Below the pieces are notes generated by a model. That model was not told the DNA's origin. It saw only the letters and a list, made by a program, of their open reading frames with translations, and did no database searches. A stretch of DNA of 43,725 bases from Actinomycetota bacterium (GTDB taxonomy: Bacteria > Actinomycetota > Actinomycetes > Nanopelagicales > Nanopelagicaceae). The position numbers and the translations under genes were made by a program. How positions within the stretch are numbered: position 1 is the stretch's first letter; each line of letters begins with the position of its first letter. Where the stretch lies: positions 1 through 43,725 of the forward strand of contig JAQCKU010000003.1 of NCBI GenBank assembly GCA_027592195.1. Reading direction: 5' to 3'. Shown one piece after another: positions 32,764 to 43,471 of the stretch.

Positions 32764-33645
32764 ATGGCTATCTTCCTTAATGAAAAAAGCAGAGTAATCG
32801 TTCAAGGAATGACTGGCTCTGAAGGTACAAAACATAGTAAGCGGATGCTTGCTTCCGGTACAAAAATTGTTGGTGGTGTTACGCCAGGCAAAGGCGGACA
32901 GATTGTTGAGATTGATGGAGTTAAGATCCCCGTTTTTAACAGCGTTAAGGAGGCGATGGCGGAGAGCGGAGCTAATGTCTCTGTTCTCTTTGTTCCACCT
33001 AAATTTGCAAAAGCTGCAGCGATTGATGCTATCGATGCGGAAATTGAATTGATGGTCGTCATCACAGAGGGAATTCCAGTACACGATACCGCCGAATTTT
33101 TTGCCTACGCTCAATCTAAGGGTAAGACTCGAATTATTGGACCTAACTGTCCTGGATTGATTAGCCCTGGAAAATCAAATGTTGGAATTATTCCAGCAGA
33201 TATAACAGGTAGCGGAAAAATTGGTCTTGTCTCTAAATCTGGAACGCTTACCTATCAGATGATGTATGAGCTCCGCGATTTTGGATTCTCAACTGCAGTT
33301 GGAATTGGTGGAGATCCAATAGTTGGTACTACTCACATCGATTGTCTGAGGGCTTTTCAAGATGACCCTGAGACAGAGGCGATAGTTATGATCGGTGAAA
33401 TTGGTGGTGATGCTGAAGAGCGCGCTGCTGCCTTTATTAAGGAGTATGTGAAAAAGCCTGTAGTTGGTTATGTTGCTGGATTTACTGCGCCAGAGGGAAA
33501 AACGATGGGCCATGCAGGCGCGATCGTCTCGGGATCTTCAGGAACTGCAGAAGCAAAAAAAGATGCACTTGAAGCCGCAGGGGTTAAAGTTGGCAAAACT
33601 CCAAGTGAGACAGCAGAGTTAATGCGTCAAATTCTGGCTAAATAG
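32764..33645 (+). CDS. sucD: Succinyl-CoA synthetase alpha subunit
   Basis: [56 protein letters not shown]. Confidence 0.96.
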   Translation: MAIFLNEKSRVIVQGMTGSEGTKHSKRMLASGTKIVGGVTPGKGGQIVEIDGVKIPVFNSVKEAMAESGANVSVLFVPPKFAKAAAIDAIDAEIELMVVITEGIPVHDTAEFFAYAQSKGKTRIIGPNCPGLISPGKSNVGIIPADITGSGKIGLVSKSGTLTYQMMYELRDFGFSTAVGIGGDPIVGTTHIDCLRAFQDDPETEAIVMIGEIGGDAEERAAAFIKEYVKKPVVGYVAGFTAPEGKTMGHAGAIVSGSSGTAEAKKDALEAAGVKVGKTPSETAELMRQILAK

Positions 33646-33661
33646 CTAGCAGAATAATCTG

Positions 33662-34768
33662 ATGGAGCTGATCAGAACAACGCTTAAGCAAGTTTTACGT
33701 AGCGTTGTTCTGATATTTCTCCCGCTTGCTTTTACCGCCTTGATCGTCTGGGCGACAGCGGGTAGTAGTCGAGGTACTACCGCGGACCCGATCTTTACCT
33801 CGCTCTGGATCTGGCTTGTTGTACATCAGATTCCACTCACATTTACTGAAGCCAAACTCTCATTCTTGCCAGTAGGTGGAATAGTTCTGGTTTACCTAGC
33901 AATTCGATCTGGTTTCTCACGAGTAATTGGAAAAGGATTTGATGCAAAAATTGCAGTGGCAACCTATTCATCTGTTTATGCAATTGCCGCAACGCTAATT
34001 GGCATCATCGTTTCAAGTCAAAGCGATGGACTTCAAGTTTATTGGTATCAAGCCTTTCCGATTGTCTTTGCGACATCACTGATCTTTACCTGGTATATCG
34101 GAAAGATCTCTTCAAATCTTGGTGGGAGGCAGTGGGAGGTTGCTGCTAAATGGGCTTTCTCTGGATTAATTCTTATTTTAGCGATCTCAACGATCGTCTT
34201 CCTCATTTCATTAATAATTCATTACGAGGCAGTAAAAAACTTGACTCTGGTAATTGCGCCAGGAATTTTTGGTGGCGCTGCACTTATTGCTCTACAGGCT
34301 CTGTATCTTCCAAACTTCATCGTAGCAACAGCTGGTTATATATCTGGCGCTGGTGCTGAAATTGGAAGTTCAACAATTATTCATCCTTTCATCCATAAAA
34401 TTGATCAACTGCCCGCGATCGCGTTATTAGGAGCTTTGCCAAGGGGTCTCTTTCCCTACGCTATATCCGGAGCCTTACTCGTAGTTATTCTAGGTTTTTT
34501 TATTCACCAAGGGCTAAGAGCGAAATTTCAGAATGATCGAAGTTCGCTCTACTGCCTTGGCTTCTTCTTCCTCTTCTCTTTTCTTCTTGCACAGTTATCT
34601 AGTGGGCAATTGATTACAGAGGTTTTAGATAAAGTTGGCGTCTCTTGGTGGCGCTTTCCACTTGTTTTATCTGGTGAGCTAGCCTTTGGAATGGCTTTAT
34701 CTCGCGGCTATATCTATCTCAAGCATTGGCGAGAGCAGATTAAAAAGAATAAGATCAAAGAAATTTAG
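33662..34768 (+). CDS. DUF6350-like polytopic membrane protein
   Basis: Multiple TM segments; position directly after sucD as in many actinobacteria; G-A-E-IGSSTIIHPF segment. Confidence 0.65.
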   Translation: MELIRTTLKQVLRSVVLIFLPLAFTALIVWATAGSSRGTTADPIFTSLWIWLVVHQIPLTFTEAKLSFLPVGGIVLVYLAIRSGFSRVIGKGFDAKIAVATYSSVYAIAATLIGIIVSSQSDGLQVYWYQAFPIVFATSLIFTWYIGKISSNLGGRQWEVAAKWAFSGLILILAISTIVFLISLIIHYEAVKNLTLVIAPGIFGGAALIALQALYLPNFIVATAGYISGAGAEIGSSTIIHPFIHKIDQLPAIALLGALPRGLFPYAISGALLVVILGFFIHQGLRAKFQNDRSSLYCLGFFFLFSFLLAQLSSGQLITEVLDKVGVSWWRFPLVLSGELAFGMALSRGYIYLKHWREQIKKNKIKEI

Positions 34769-34804
34769 AGGCGCAGCTGGCCTTTCCTAGCTAAACTCCA
34801 ACCC

Positions 34805-35641
34805 ATGGCGCTCCTTGATGGAAAATTACTTGCTGCAAAGCTAAAAGCAGAGATGAAATCAACAGTTGCAGCGCTGGATCCAAAGCCTGGGTTGGGGACA
34901 ATTCTTGTCGGTCTTGATCCAGGGTCCAACTCTTATGTTGCAGGAAAGCACCGAGATTGTGCCGATGTGGGAATCAACTCATTAAGAATAGATCTTGCTG
35001 CTGATGCAACTGATGAAGAAATATTTAGCGCGATCGAAAAATTTAATAACGATCCACTCTGCACCGGGTTTATCCTGCAGCTACCTCTTCCTGGAAATCG
35101 AAATGAAGATGAATTTCTTGCTGCGATCGATCCAAAAAAAGATTGCGATGGGTTGCATCCAATAAATCTGGGAAAGTTACTTCTTGGTGTGGATGCTCCT
35201 AGACCCTGTACTCCTGCGGGAATCGTTCGCTTGCTAATAGAAAATGAAATTGAACTAGCTGGGGCGCATGTTGTGATAATTGGTCGTGGGTTGACCGTTG
35301 GAAGACCTCTATCAATTCTGCTCTCTGAAAAAAGTATTAATGCAACAATTTCGATTGTCCATACTGGAACAAAAAATCCAGAGGAGATAATTAAAACAGG
35401 AGATATTGTTATCGTTGCAATTGGGAAAAAACATTTTCTCAAGCCAGAGATGATTAAGCGTGGCGCTGTTGTCGTTGATGTGGGAATAACTAGAGAGAAC
35501 GGTAAGATATTTGGAGATGTGGATCCAGCAGTTGGAGAAGTTGCAAGTTTTATCTCTCCAACACCTGGTGGGGTTGGTCCGATGACCCGAGCCATGCTCC
35601 TTAAAAATCTTCTTGCAATTTATCAAGGTCAGTTTCAGTGA
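34805..35641 (+). CDS. folD: Methylenetetrahydrofolate dehydrogenase / cyclohydrolase
   Basis: VGLDPGSNSYVAGKHRDCADVGI; GFILQLPLPG; DCDGLHPINLGKL; TPGGVGPMTRAML. Confidence 0.96.
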   Translation: MALLDGKLLAAKLKAEMKSTVAALDPKPGLGTILVGLDPGSNSYVAGKHRDCADVGINSLRIDLAADATDEEIFSAIEKFNNDPLCTGFILQLPLPGNRNEDEFLAAIDPKKDCDGLHPINLGKLLLGVDAPRPCTPAGIVRLLIENEIELAGAHVVIIGRGLTVGRPLSILLSEKSINATISIVHTGTKNPEEIIKTGDIVIVAIGKKHFLKPEMIKRGAVVVDVGITRENGKIFGDVDPAVGEVASFISPTPGGVGPMTRAMLLKNLLAIYQGQFQ

Positions 35642-35883
35642 TAGCGATCGGAACGATCATAGGCAAATCTTTTGGTTATGCTTTAATAGCAATCGGGGTT
35701 ATCTCAGCGATCGTAGTAAATGTGCGATTTGGCGCTCTCTGCCTAGGATTTGGATTGGCTGTGAAATCGATCTCAGATCTGCCGATCAACTGGCGCCATC
35801 GCCCGATCGAAATATTCGCACCGATTGCATTTGCACTCGCTCTCATCATCCTTGCCATCGCGCTCCCACGCTCTTCGGCATAA
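35638..35883 (+). CDS. DUF3017-like small membrane protein
   Basis: 81 aa with hydrophobic segments; GTGA overlap with folD; between folD and mdh as in other actinobacteria. Confidence 0.65.
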   Translation: MIAIGTIIGKSFGYALIAIGVISAIVVNVRFGALCLGFGLAVKSISDLPINWRHRPIEIFAPIAFALALIILAIALPRSSA

Positions 35884-35889
35884 TCGCGC

Positions 35890-35919
35890 GCGATCTGATG
35901 CGACCTGACGCGATCTGAC
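35890..35919. repeat. Three tandem 10-bp repeats upstream of mdh
   Basis: gcgatctgat|gcgacctgac|gcgatctgac. Confidence 0.85.
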
Positions 35920-36036
35920 GAAATCGTCCGTCATTACCACTCTTTCTCGAAAGGTAGCATTGCCCTGTCCATCAGATACGGTGGGAAAGAAATTTTAAAT
36001 ACTCGATCAACTTCTTAGAGATAGGCAAGGATTGTT

Positions 36037-36993
36037 ATGGCTCGCAAAGGGAAAGTTACAGTTATTGGCGCGGGATTCTATGGATCAACAACTGCGCTTC
36101 GTTTAGCAGAATATGACATTTTTGAAACGGTTGTTCTCACCGATATTGTCGAAGGTAAACCTGAAGGCCTAGCTCTAGATATCAATCAATCACGCTCTAT
36201 CGAGGGATTTGAAAGTAAGGTCATCGGTCAGGCAACCGCTCCAGATGGTAAAGGGTATGAAGCAACAGCTAACTCTGATGTTGTTGTCATCACCGCTGGT
36301 CTTCCACGAAAGCCTGGTATGAGCCGCATGGATCTCATTGGGGTTAATGCAGGCATCGTCCGTGGCGTTGCAGAGAATGTAGCTAAACATTCACCAAATG
36401 CAGTCATTATCGTAGTTTCAAATCCACTTGATGAGATGACCGCACTTGCTCAGATTGCAACCGGATTTCCACATAATCGAGTTATGGGACAAGCAGGAAT
36501 GTTAGATACCGCTCGATTTACCCACTTTGTCTCTGAAAAATTAAATGTTCCTATTAGTTCTGTAAAAACTTTAACGCTTGGTTCCCATGGTGAAACTATG
36601 GTTCCAGTTCCATCTCGATGCACAGTAGATGGCAAACCTCTTAATAGCTTCTTATCTGAGCAAGAAGTTGGAGATCTCGTGGATCGAACACGCAATGGTG
36701 GAGCTGAAGTAGTAGCGCTATTAAAAACAGGATCTGCTTACTATGCCCCCTCTGCAGCTGCTGCACGTATGGCAAAGGCTGTCATCCAAGATTCAGGTGA
36801 GGTAATGCCGGTATGTGCTTGGGTCGATGGTCAGTATTCAATCTCTGGCGTTTATCTAGGTGTTGAGGCTGCGATTGGCCGTGAAGGAGTTAAAAAAGTG
36901 GTTGAAACTGCTTTAGAACCAGGCGAGCTAGCAGAATTAAAAAGCGCTGCCGAGGCAGTCCGCGCAAAGCAAGCTGATGTGAAAGATCTCTAG
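36037..36993 (+). CDS. mdh: Malate dehydrogenase, LDH-like family
   Basis: [68 protein letters not shown]. Confidence 0.93.
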   Translation: MARKGKVTVIGAGFYGSTTALRLAEYDIFETVVLTDIVEGKPEGLALDINQSRSIEGFESKVIGQATAPDGKGYEATANSDVVVITAGLPRKPGMSRMDLIGVNAGIVRGVAENVAKHSPNAVIIVVSNPLDEMTALAQIATGFPHNRVMGQAGMLDTARFTHFVSEKLNVPISSVKTLTLGSHGETMVPVPSRCTVDGKPLNSFLSEQEVGDLVDRTRNGGAEVVALLKTGSAYYAPSAAAARMAKAVIQDSGEVMPVCAWVDGQYSISGVYLGVEAAIGREGVKKVVETALEPGELAELKSAAEAVRAKQADVKDL

Positions 36994-37001
36994 GGAGTAC
37001 G

Positions 37002-38216
37002 ATGAATAAGATAGAGGTTGAGGGAACCGTTGTAGAACTTGATGGCGATGAGATGACTCGGATCATCTGGGCGTTTATAAAGAAACAACTGATTTTGCCT
37101 TATCTTGATATAAATCTTGAATATTACGATTTAGGTGTTGAGCATCGAGATGCAACAGGGGATCAAGTAACCATCGACAGTGCTAACGCTATTAAAAAAC
37201 ATGGCGTCGGCGTTAAGTGTGCAACTATTACTCCGGATGAAGCGCGGGTAAAAGAATTTGATCTGAAGTCAATGTGGCGATCTCCAAATGGGACGATCCG
37301 AAATATATTGGGTGGGGTAATTTTTCGAGAGCCAATTATTATCAGTAACGTTCCTCGACTAATTCCGCATTGGACCAAGCCAATTGTTATTGGACGTCAT
37401 GCATTTGGTGATCAATACCGAGCCACTGATTTTAAAGTTCCAGGTCCTGGGACTTTGACAATGACATTTACACCTGAAGATGGCTCCGCTCCAATGGAGT
37501 TTGAAGTTTTTAAATTTCCAAGCTCTGGCGTAGCGATGGCTATGTACAACTTAGATGATTCAATCCGTGACTTTGCAAGAGCTACTTTTAACTACGGGCT
37601 TGCAAGAAATTTTCCTGTTTATCTCTCAACAAAGAATACAATTTTAAAAGCTTACGATGGTCGCTTTAAAGATATTTTTGCTGAAGTTTTTGAATCAGAA
37701 TTTAAAGCTGAATATAAAAAAGCTGGATTGGAATATGATCATCGACTGATTGATGACATGGTTGCCACCTCGCTGCGCTGGGAGGGTGGATATATCTGGG
37801 CTTGTAAAAATTATGATGGTGATGTGCAATCTGACACTGTTGCGCAAGGTTATGGCTCACTAGGTCTAATGACTTCAGTTCTTATGTCCCCTGATGGCAA
37901 AACGGTAGAGGCTGAAGCCGCTCATGGCACTGTCACTCGTCATTTCCGCGATCATCAAGCTGGAAAGGCAACGTCAACTAATCCAATTGCATCCATCTTT
38001 GCATGGACTCGAGGATTGGCTCATCGAGCAAAATTGGATAACAATCCCAAGCTTGATGAATTTGCTCAAACTTTGGAGAAGGTCTGCATCGAAACTGTTG
38101 AGAGTGGAAAGATGACAAAAGATCTTGCCCTACTCATTGGAGCCGATGCACCCTGGTTAAATACTGAAGATTTCCTAGATGCGATCAATACAAACCTTAA
38201 AGCGAGAATGGCTTAA
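37002..38216 (+). CDS. icd: NADP-dependent isocitrate dehydrogenase (dimeric, about 400-aa type)
   Basis: [61 protein letters not shown]. Confidence 0.96.
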   Translation: MNKIEVEGTVVELDGDEMTRIIWAFIKKQLILPYLDINLEYYDLGVEHRDATGDQVTIDSANAIKKHGVGVKCATITPDEARVKEFDLKSMWRSPNGTIRNILGGVIFREPIIISNVPRLIPHWTKPIVIGRHAFGDQYRATDFKVPGPGTLTMTFTPEDGSAPMEFEVFKFPSSGVAMAMYNLDDSIRDFARATFNYGLARNFPVYLSTKNTILKAYDGRFKDIFAEVFESEFKAEYKKAGLEYDHRLIDDMVATSLRWEGGYIWACKNYDGDVQSDTVAQGYGSLGLMTSVLMSPDGKTVEAEAAHGTVTRHFRDHQAGKATSTNPIASIFAWTRGLAHRAKLDNNPKLDEFAQTLEKVCIETVESGKMTKDLALLIGADAPWLNTEDFLDAINTNLKARMA

Positions 38217-38238
38217 TTCTCGCTCGCCAGTCTCTGAA

Positions 38239-38268
38239 GAAAAGCCCTTAATTACTTAAGAGCTTTTC
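38239..38268. terminator. Candidate bidirectional terminator between convergent icd and the ABC ATPase gene
   Basis: GAAAAGC-c-CTTAA-TTAC-TTAAG-a-GCTTTTC (12 bp plus one mismatch); overlaps the stop codon of the minus-strand gene. Confidence 0.55.
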
Positions 38269-39349
38269 CGCTTACGCTATCAAAGAAATGAACTGCTCCA
38301 GGTTGTGGTTGGACAGAGACTTTATCTCCTGGCCTTGGTGGGCTCTTTGGATCCCAACGGACAATTACCTGTCCACCATCTTCACTCTGAGCATAAAACT
38401 TAACTTGAGGATCTGCAGGCTTTCCATAAACAAAAGCATCTGAACCAAGCTCTTCAACAACCTCAACATCAATTTCAAATCCAGTTGAAGCGGGTATGAA
38501 TCCTTCAGGTCGAACCCCAATGATGATCTCATTTTGGCTAGCAGAGTTTCTCGCAAGATCTGTTAACTCAAGTTTTAGCCCACCTAATGAAGCGATCTGC
38601 CCTTGGATTGGAGCAATCAGCAAATTCATTGCAGGCGATCCAATAAAACCTGCCACAAATGCATTAGCCGGATTATCATATAAATTTCTAGGAGAATCAC
38701 ATTGTTGTAGTAAGCCATCTTTTAATACTGCTACTCGATCTCCCATAGTCATTGCTTCAACTTGATCGTGAGTTACATATACCGTTGTAATCCCTAACCT
38801 TCGCTGAAGAGCTGCTATCTGAGTTCTAGTTGCAACACGCAATTTTGCATCAAGGTTTGATAGTGGTTCATCCATGAGAAAAACTTGAGGTTCACGAACA
38901 ATTGCTCGACCCATTGCAACGCGTTGACGCTGCCCGCCAGATAATGCTTTTGGTTTTCTTTCTAGATATGCTTCAAGATCAAGTAACTTTGCCGCTTCGC
39001 GAACTCGACGATCACGTTCCTCTTTCGCAATTCCAGCAATCTTCAGTGCAAATCCCATATTTTCGGCAACTGTCATGTGTGGATAGAGCGCATAGGATTG
39101 AAAGACCATCGCAATATCTCGATCTTTTGGCGCAACATTTGTAACATCTCTATCGCCAATAAAGATCGCACCGTTATCTACCTCTTCTAGGCCGGCCAAC
39201 ATTCGCAGCGAGGTGGACTTACCGCAACCTGATGGTCCGACAAGAACGAGAAATTCACCATCATTTACAGTGAGATCTAACTGGTCCACTGCGGGCGCAC
39301 TTGTCCCTGGATAGATACGTGATGCTTTTTCAAATCGAACTGATGCCAT
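38252..39349 (-). CDS. Sugar ABC transporter ATP-binding protein (MsiK/UgpC/MalK type)
   Basis: GPSGCGKSTSLRMLAGLE; LSGGQRQRVAMGRAIVREPQVFLMDEPLSNLDAKLR; MalK-type C-terminal regulatory domain. Confidence 0.92.
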   Translation of the reverse strand: MASVRFEKASRIYPGTSAPAVDQLDLTVNDGEFLVLVGPSGCGKSTSLRMLAGLEEVDNGAIFIGDRDVTNVAPKDRDIAMVFQSYALYPHMTVAENMGFALKIAGIAKEERDRRVREAAKLLDLEAYLERKPKALSGGQRQRVAMGRAIVREPQVFLMDEPLSNLDAKLRVATRTQIAALQRRLGITTVYVTHDQVEAMTMGDRVAVLKDGLLQQCDSPRNLYDNPANAFVAGFIGSPAMNLLIAPIQGQIASLGGLKLELTDLARNSASQNEIIIGVRPEGFIPASTGFEIDVEVVEELGSDAFVYGKPADPQVKFYAQSEDGGQVIVRWDPKSPPRPGDKVSVQPQPGAVHFFDSVSGKALK

Positions 39350-39523
39350 GAGTAACTCCCTAAACCGGGCAGGTACGTGCCCGACGATCCTTTGGTAAAG
39401 GTCCAGCGGCGCTGGCGTAGGCGTGAGGGTACGTGAAAATGTGAGCTTTGGGCAGTGGTCTCGGAGGTGAGATTTCTTATAAAAGTGGGGTTTTCTGCAC
39501 TCTCGATTACACTTCGAATCCTT

Positions 39524-40849
39524 ATGGACCCTGACCCGAGTTTTATCGCACTTCTTCTTGATATCGCACTTGTCTTAAGCTTCATTGGAATTGGCTCGAT
39601 CTTTGTTGCTGCTGAGATCGCCCTCGTATCTTTGAGAGATAGCCAGATTAGACAGTTGGCCGAACGCGGAAAGCGTGGCGCTAGAGTCGCAGAGCTCACC
39701 AAAGACCCCAATAGATTCCTCGCTGCAGTTCAAGTCGGGGTTACCTTATTTGGCTTTTTATCGGCCGCCGTTGGAGCAGATCAACTAGGTGAATATCTCA
39801 TCCCAATTCTTCTTGATGCTGGGGTGCGAGAGGGTCTGGCAGCTACCACCTCGCTACTTATCTTAACTTTGATCATCGCTTATATTTCTCTGATTTTTGG
39901 TGAGTTAGTTCCTAAACGAGTTGCTCTCAATAAAGCAGAGGTCTTTGCAATGAATTTAGCTTGGATAGTAGATAAAGTTGCAACGATCTTCCGTCCAATA
40001 ATCTGGTTACTCTCACATTCAACAAATGCAATTGTTAGGCTCTTTGGAATTGATCCAAAAGCAAAAAGAGGAGATATCTCTGAAGAAGAGTTAATTGACC
40101 TTGTCTCAGGTCATGCTGCTTTAAGCGATGAAGAGCGCGATATAGTCGAAGAAGTTTTTGCAGCGAGTGAAACGCAGATTCATGAAGTCATGCGACCAAG
40201 AACTGAGGTAGATTTTCTTGAAGCATCACTTACTGTTCGAGAAGCAATATTAGTAGCTGTAGAGAAAGCACATTCTCGATACCCAGTTGTTCATCGCTCG
40301 AGCGATGAAGTTATTGGGTTTATACATGTTCGAGATCTTCTGGATCCAAGTAATTCTTCTGAGTTAATTTTGAGAGAGTTAGTTCGACCAATCATCTTTC
40401 TTCCTGGAACAAAAGGAGTTCTACCTGCTCTTACAGAGATGCGTAATGGTCGCCAACAAATTGCAATTGTCCTTGATGAATATGGTGGAACTGATGGAAT
40501 AGTCACTTTAGAAGATTTAGTTGAGACCATGATTGGTGATATTCACGATGAATATGATGAATATGATGAGAAGAATGAGGACATTTCAATTCAGCCAAGA
40601 ACCGGTGATTTTGAAGTAGATGGGTTAGTAACACTTGATGATCTTGCAGAAGAGCTGGGAAGAGCGCTTCCAGAAGGTCCTTACGAAACTCTTAGCGGTC
40701 TAATAATGCATCATTTAGGGAGAATGCCTCTTGCCCATGATCTGATTCAGCTAGAGAAATTCAGGATTACTGTCATCAATATGGAAGGCAAACGGGTAGG
40801 TCGAGCGTTGATCTCGGTTCAAGATGGCTCCGATAGCACGCTTCAGTGA
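39524..40849 (+). CDS. CNNM/CorC-type hemolysin-family membrane protein with CBS pair and transporter-associated domain
   Basis: N-terminal TM domain (FVAAEIALVSLRDSQIRQLAERG); DEERDIVEEVFAASETQIHEVMRPRTEVDFL; DEYGGTDGIVTLEDLVETMIGDI. Confidence 0.93.
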   Translation: MDPDPSFIALLLDIALVLSFIGIGSIFVAAEIALVSLRDSQIRQLAERGKRGARVAELTKDPNRFLAAVQVGVTLFGFLSAAVGADQLGEYLIPILLDAGVREGLAATTSLLILTLIIAYISLIFGELVPKRVALNKAEVFAMNLAWIVDKVATIFRPIIWLLSHSTNAIVRLFGIDPKAKRGDISEEELIDLVSGHAALSDEERDIVEEVFAASETQIHEVMRPRTEVDFLEASLTVREAILVAVEKAHSRYPVVHRSSDEVIGFIHVRDLLDPSNSSELILRELVRPIIFLPGTKGVLPALTEMRNGRQQIAIVLDEYGGTDGIVTLEDLVETMIGDIHDEYDEYDEKNEDISIQPRTGDFEVDGLVTLDDLAEELGRALPEGPYETLSGLIMHHLGRMPLAHDLIQLEKFRITVINMEGKRVGRALISVQDGSDSTLQ

Positions 40850-40886
40850 AGTACAACTTTCTGGCATCCCTAGTTAAAATGCCCAG

Positions 40887-41897
40887 ATGAAGCGAGTGCT
40901 ATCTGGAATTCAACCAACAGCAGACTCCTTCCATCTTGGAAATTATCTTGGCGCAATAAGACAATGGGTTGATCTTCAAAATAGCCATGACGCTTTTTTT
41001 GCAATCGTAGATCTTCATTCGCTCACCGTTGAAACAGATCCAAAATTAATGCAGGAGAGAACTCTTAAATCTTTTGCTCAACTTCTTGCTTTTGGTCTAG
41101 ATCCTAATAAATGTACGCTTTTTCTCCAATCTCATATTCATCAACATAATCAATTGGCTTGGATTATGGAATGCCTTGCCGGATTTGGCGAAGCGAGCAG
41201 GATGGTTCAATTTAAAGATAAATCTCTGAAAGCTGGCGATGCCCGAACTAATGTGGGTCTTTTTACTTATCCACTTCTTCAAGCTGCTGACATCATGCTT
41301 TATCAAGCAGATCTAGTTCCGGTTGGTGAGGATCAACGACAACATATTGAACTTACGAGAAATTTAGGTCAGCGATTTAATTCGCGTTATGGAGAAACTT
41401 TTGTGATACCAGAACCACTCATTCTTAAAAGTGGCGCCAAAATTAATGATCTTCAAGAACCAAAAGCAAAAATGAGTAAGAGTGCAAGCTCACCATCAGG
41501 CCTAATTGATATTTTAGATCAGCCTGAGATTAATGCTAAGAAAATTAAATCCACGGTAACTGATACTGGCAGAGAAGTTACATTTGATGAAATTAACAAA
41601 CCGGGAATTTCAAACCTACTTACGATCTATACATCATTAACAGCAAAATCAATCTCAGATGCAGAGGCTGAATTTGATGGAAAAGGTTATGGGGATTTTA
41701 AAAGTGCAGTGGCGACTGTAGTGGCTGATTATTTCAGCCCGATTAGAGTTAAAACTAATGAGCTGATAGCAAATCCAGGTGAGCTCTGTGAAATTATTGA
41801 GTTTGGTGCTAAAAAAGCAGAGCAGGTAGCAGAACAGACGTTGAGGAAAGTTTATAAACAATTAGGACTTCTGCCGCGATCACTGGATGAGATTTAA
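40887..41897 (+). CDS. trpS: Tryptophanyl-tRNA synthetase
   Basis: [28 protein letters not shown] motif AKMSKSASS. Confidence 0.96.
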   Translation: MKRVLSGIQPTADSFHLGNYLGAIRQWVDLQNSHDAFFAIVDLHSLTVETDPKLMQERTLKSFAQLLAFGLDPNKCTLFLQSHIHQHNQLAWIMECLAGFGEASRMVQFKDKSLKAGDARTNVGLFTYPLLQAADIMLYQADLVPVGEDQRQHIELTRNLGQRFNSRYGETFVIPEPLILKSGAKINDLQEPKAKMSKSASSPSGLIDILDQPEINAKKIKSTVTDTGREVTFDEINKPGISNLLTIYTSLTAKSISDAEAEFDGKGYGDFKSAVATVVADYFSPIRVKTNELIANPGELCEIIEFGAKKAEQVAEQTLRKVYKQLGLLPRSLDEI

Positions 41898-41905
41898 AGA
41901 GAGCT

Positions 41906-43471
41906 ATGGCTACCTCAAAAAAAGAATCTGAATCTGGTCTTTCTTTCACAGATCAACGAGAAGATCCGATAGCAGGTGAGAGCGCTGGTAAGTTTCCATT
42001 TACTCGAGGAATTTATCCAACGATGTACACTCAAAAACCCTGGACTATGCGCCAGTATGCAGGTTTCGGAACAGCTTCTGAATCGAATAAGCGATACAAG
42101 GAGCTGGTAGCGGCGGGAACTGGCGGTCTCTCAGTTGCTTTTGATCTACCTACCCAGATGGGCATGGATTCTGATAATCCGCTTGCCTTAGATGAGGTCG
42201 GAAAAGTTGGTGTAGCAATCGATACTTTAGAAGATATGCGTGAGTTATTTAGCGGCCTACCACTGGCTAAAATTTCAACATCTATGACGATTAATGCGCC
42301 AGCGGCAATACTTCTTTTGATGTATCAAATTGTGGCAGAGGAGCAGGGCGTTACTGGCGATAAACTTCAAGGAACAATTCAAAATGACATTTTAAAAGAG
42401 TATATTGCCCGAGGAACATATATTTATCCTCCTCAGGGATCCATCCGACTTATCACTGATATTTTTAAGTATTGCAAAGTTGAATTACCGTTATGGAACA
42501 CCATTTCAATATCGGGCTACCACATTGGTGAAGCAGGTGCAGATCCGGTCCAAGAAATTGCATTTACCCTCAGTAATGCGATCGCTTATGTGGAAGCAGC
42601 GCTAAAAGCGGGGATGGATGTTGATGAATTTGCCCCAAGGCTCTCATTTTTCTTTGTATCTCGAACATCACTTCTTGAAGAGGTTGCCAAATTTCGTGCA
42701 GCAAGACGGGTTTGGGCAAAGATAATGCATGATCGATTTAACGCCCAGAAAGAGAAATCACTACAACTGCGCTTTCACACTCAGACCGCAGGTGTTCAGT
42801 TGACGGCCCAACAGCCTGAAGTAAATGTAGTGCGAGTAACGATTCAAGCCCTGGCAGCTATCTTGGGTGGAACTCAATCTCTGCATACCAATTCCTATGA
42901 TGAAGCGCTCGCTCTTCCCAGCGAAAAAGCGGCAAAACTTGCCTTAAGAACTCAGCAGGTCATCGCAAGTGAGAGTGGAATTACAGAGAGCGTTGATCCA
43001 TTTGCAGGTTCTGTGGTAATCGAGAATTTAACTGATCAATTAGAAAGTAAAATACTTGAACTCATAGGAAAGATAGATGATCTTGGTGGAGCTGTTGCGG
43101 CAATCGAAAATGGATTCCAAAAGCGAGAAATTGAGAATACGGCTTATAAAATTTCACAAGAAATTGATGGTAAAGAACGGATTGTTGTTGGAGTTAACCA
43201 ATTCACAAGTGGCGAGAGCGTATCGCCACCTCTTTTGCAGATGGATCCAGAACTTGGAAATCAACAGCGAGCTAAGCTTGCTCAACGGAAAAAAGATCGT
43301 AACAATGAAGAGGTTACTAAGCTCTTGGGAGAAATCGCAAGAATTGCAGCAGGTGATGAGAATCTATTACCTACGATGAAATCTGCCATTATTGCTGGCG
43401 CAACGGTTGGAGAGATCTCTGATCAACTCCGACACGTCTGGGGAGTACATCGCCAAAATGAATCCTTTTAA
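41906..43471 (+). CDS. Methylmalonyl-CoA mutase large (catalytic) subunit, stand-alone
   Basis: [81 protein letters not shown]. No B12-binding domain. Confidence 0.93.
   Translation: MATSKKESESGLSFTDQREDPIAGESAGKFPFTRGIYPTMYTQKPWTMRQYAGFGTASESNKRYKELVAAGTGGLSVAFDLPTQMGMDSDNPLALDEVGKVGVAIDTLEDMRELFSGLPLAKISTSMTINAPAAILLLMYQIVAEEQGVTGDKLQGTIQNDILKEYIARGTYIYPPQGSIRLITDIFKYCKVELPLWNTISISGYHIGEAGADPVQEIAFTLSNAIAYVEAALKAGMDVDEFAPRLSFFFVSRTSLLEEVAKFRAARRVWAKIMHDRFNAQKEKSLQLRFHTQTAGVQLTAQQPEVNVVRVTIQALAAILGGTQSLHTNSYDEALALPSEKAAKLALRTQQVIASESGITESVDPFAGSVVIENLTDQLESKILELIGKIDDLGGAVAAIENGFQKREIENTAYKISQEIDGKERIVVGVNQFTSGESVSPPLLQMDPELGNQQRAKLAQRKKDRNNEEVTKLLGEIARIAAGDENLLPTMKSAIIAGATVGEISDQLRHVWGVHRQNESF

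Noticed and set aside
34933-35595. Long antisense ORF of 220 aa opposite folD
   Set aside because: Shadow ORF from codon bias of folD; no recognisable motif and no start signal.
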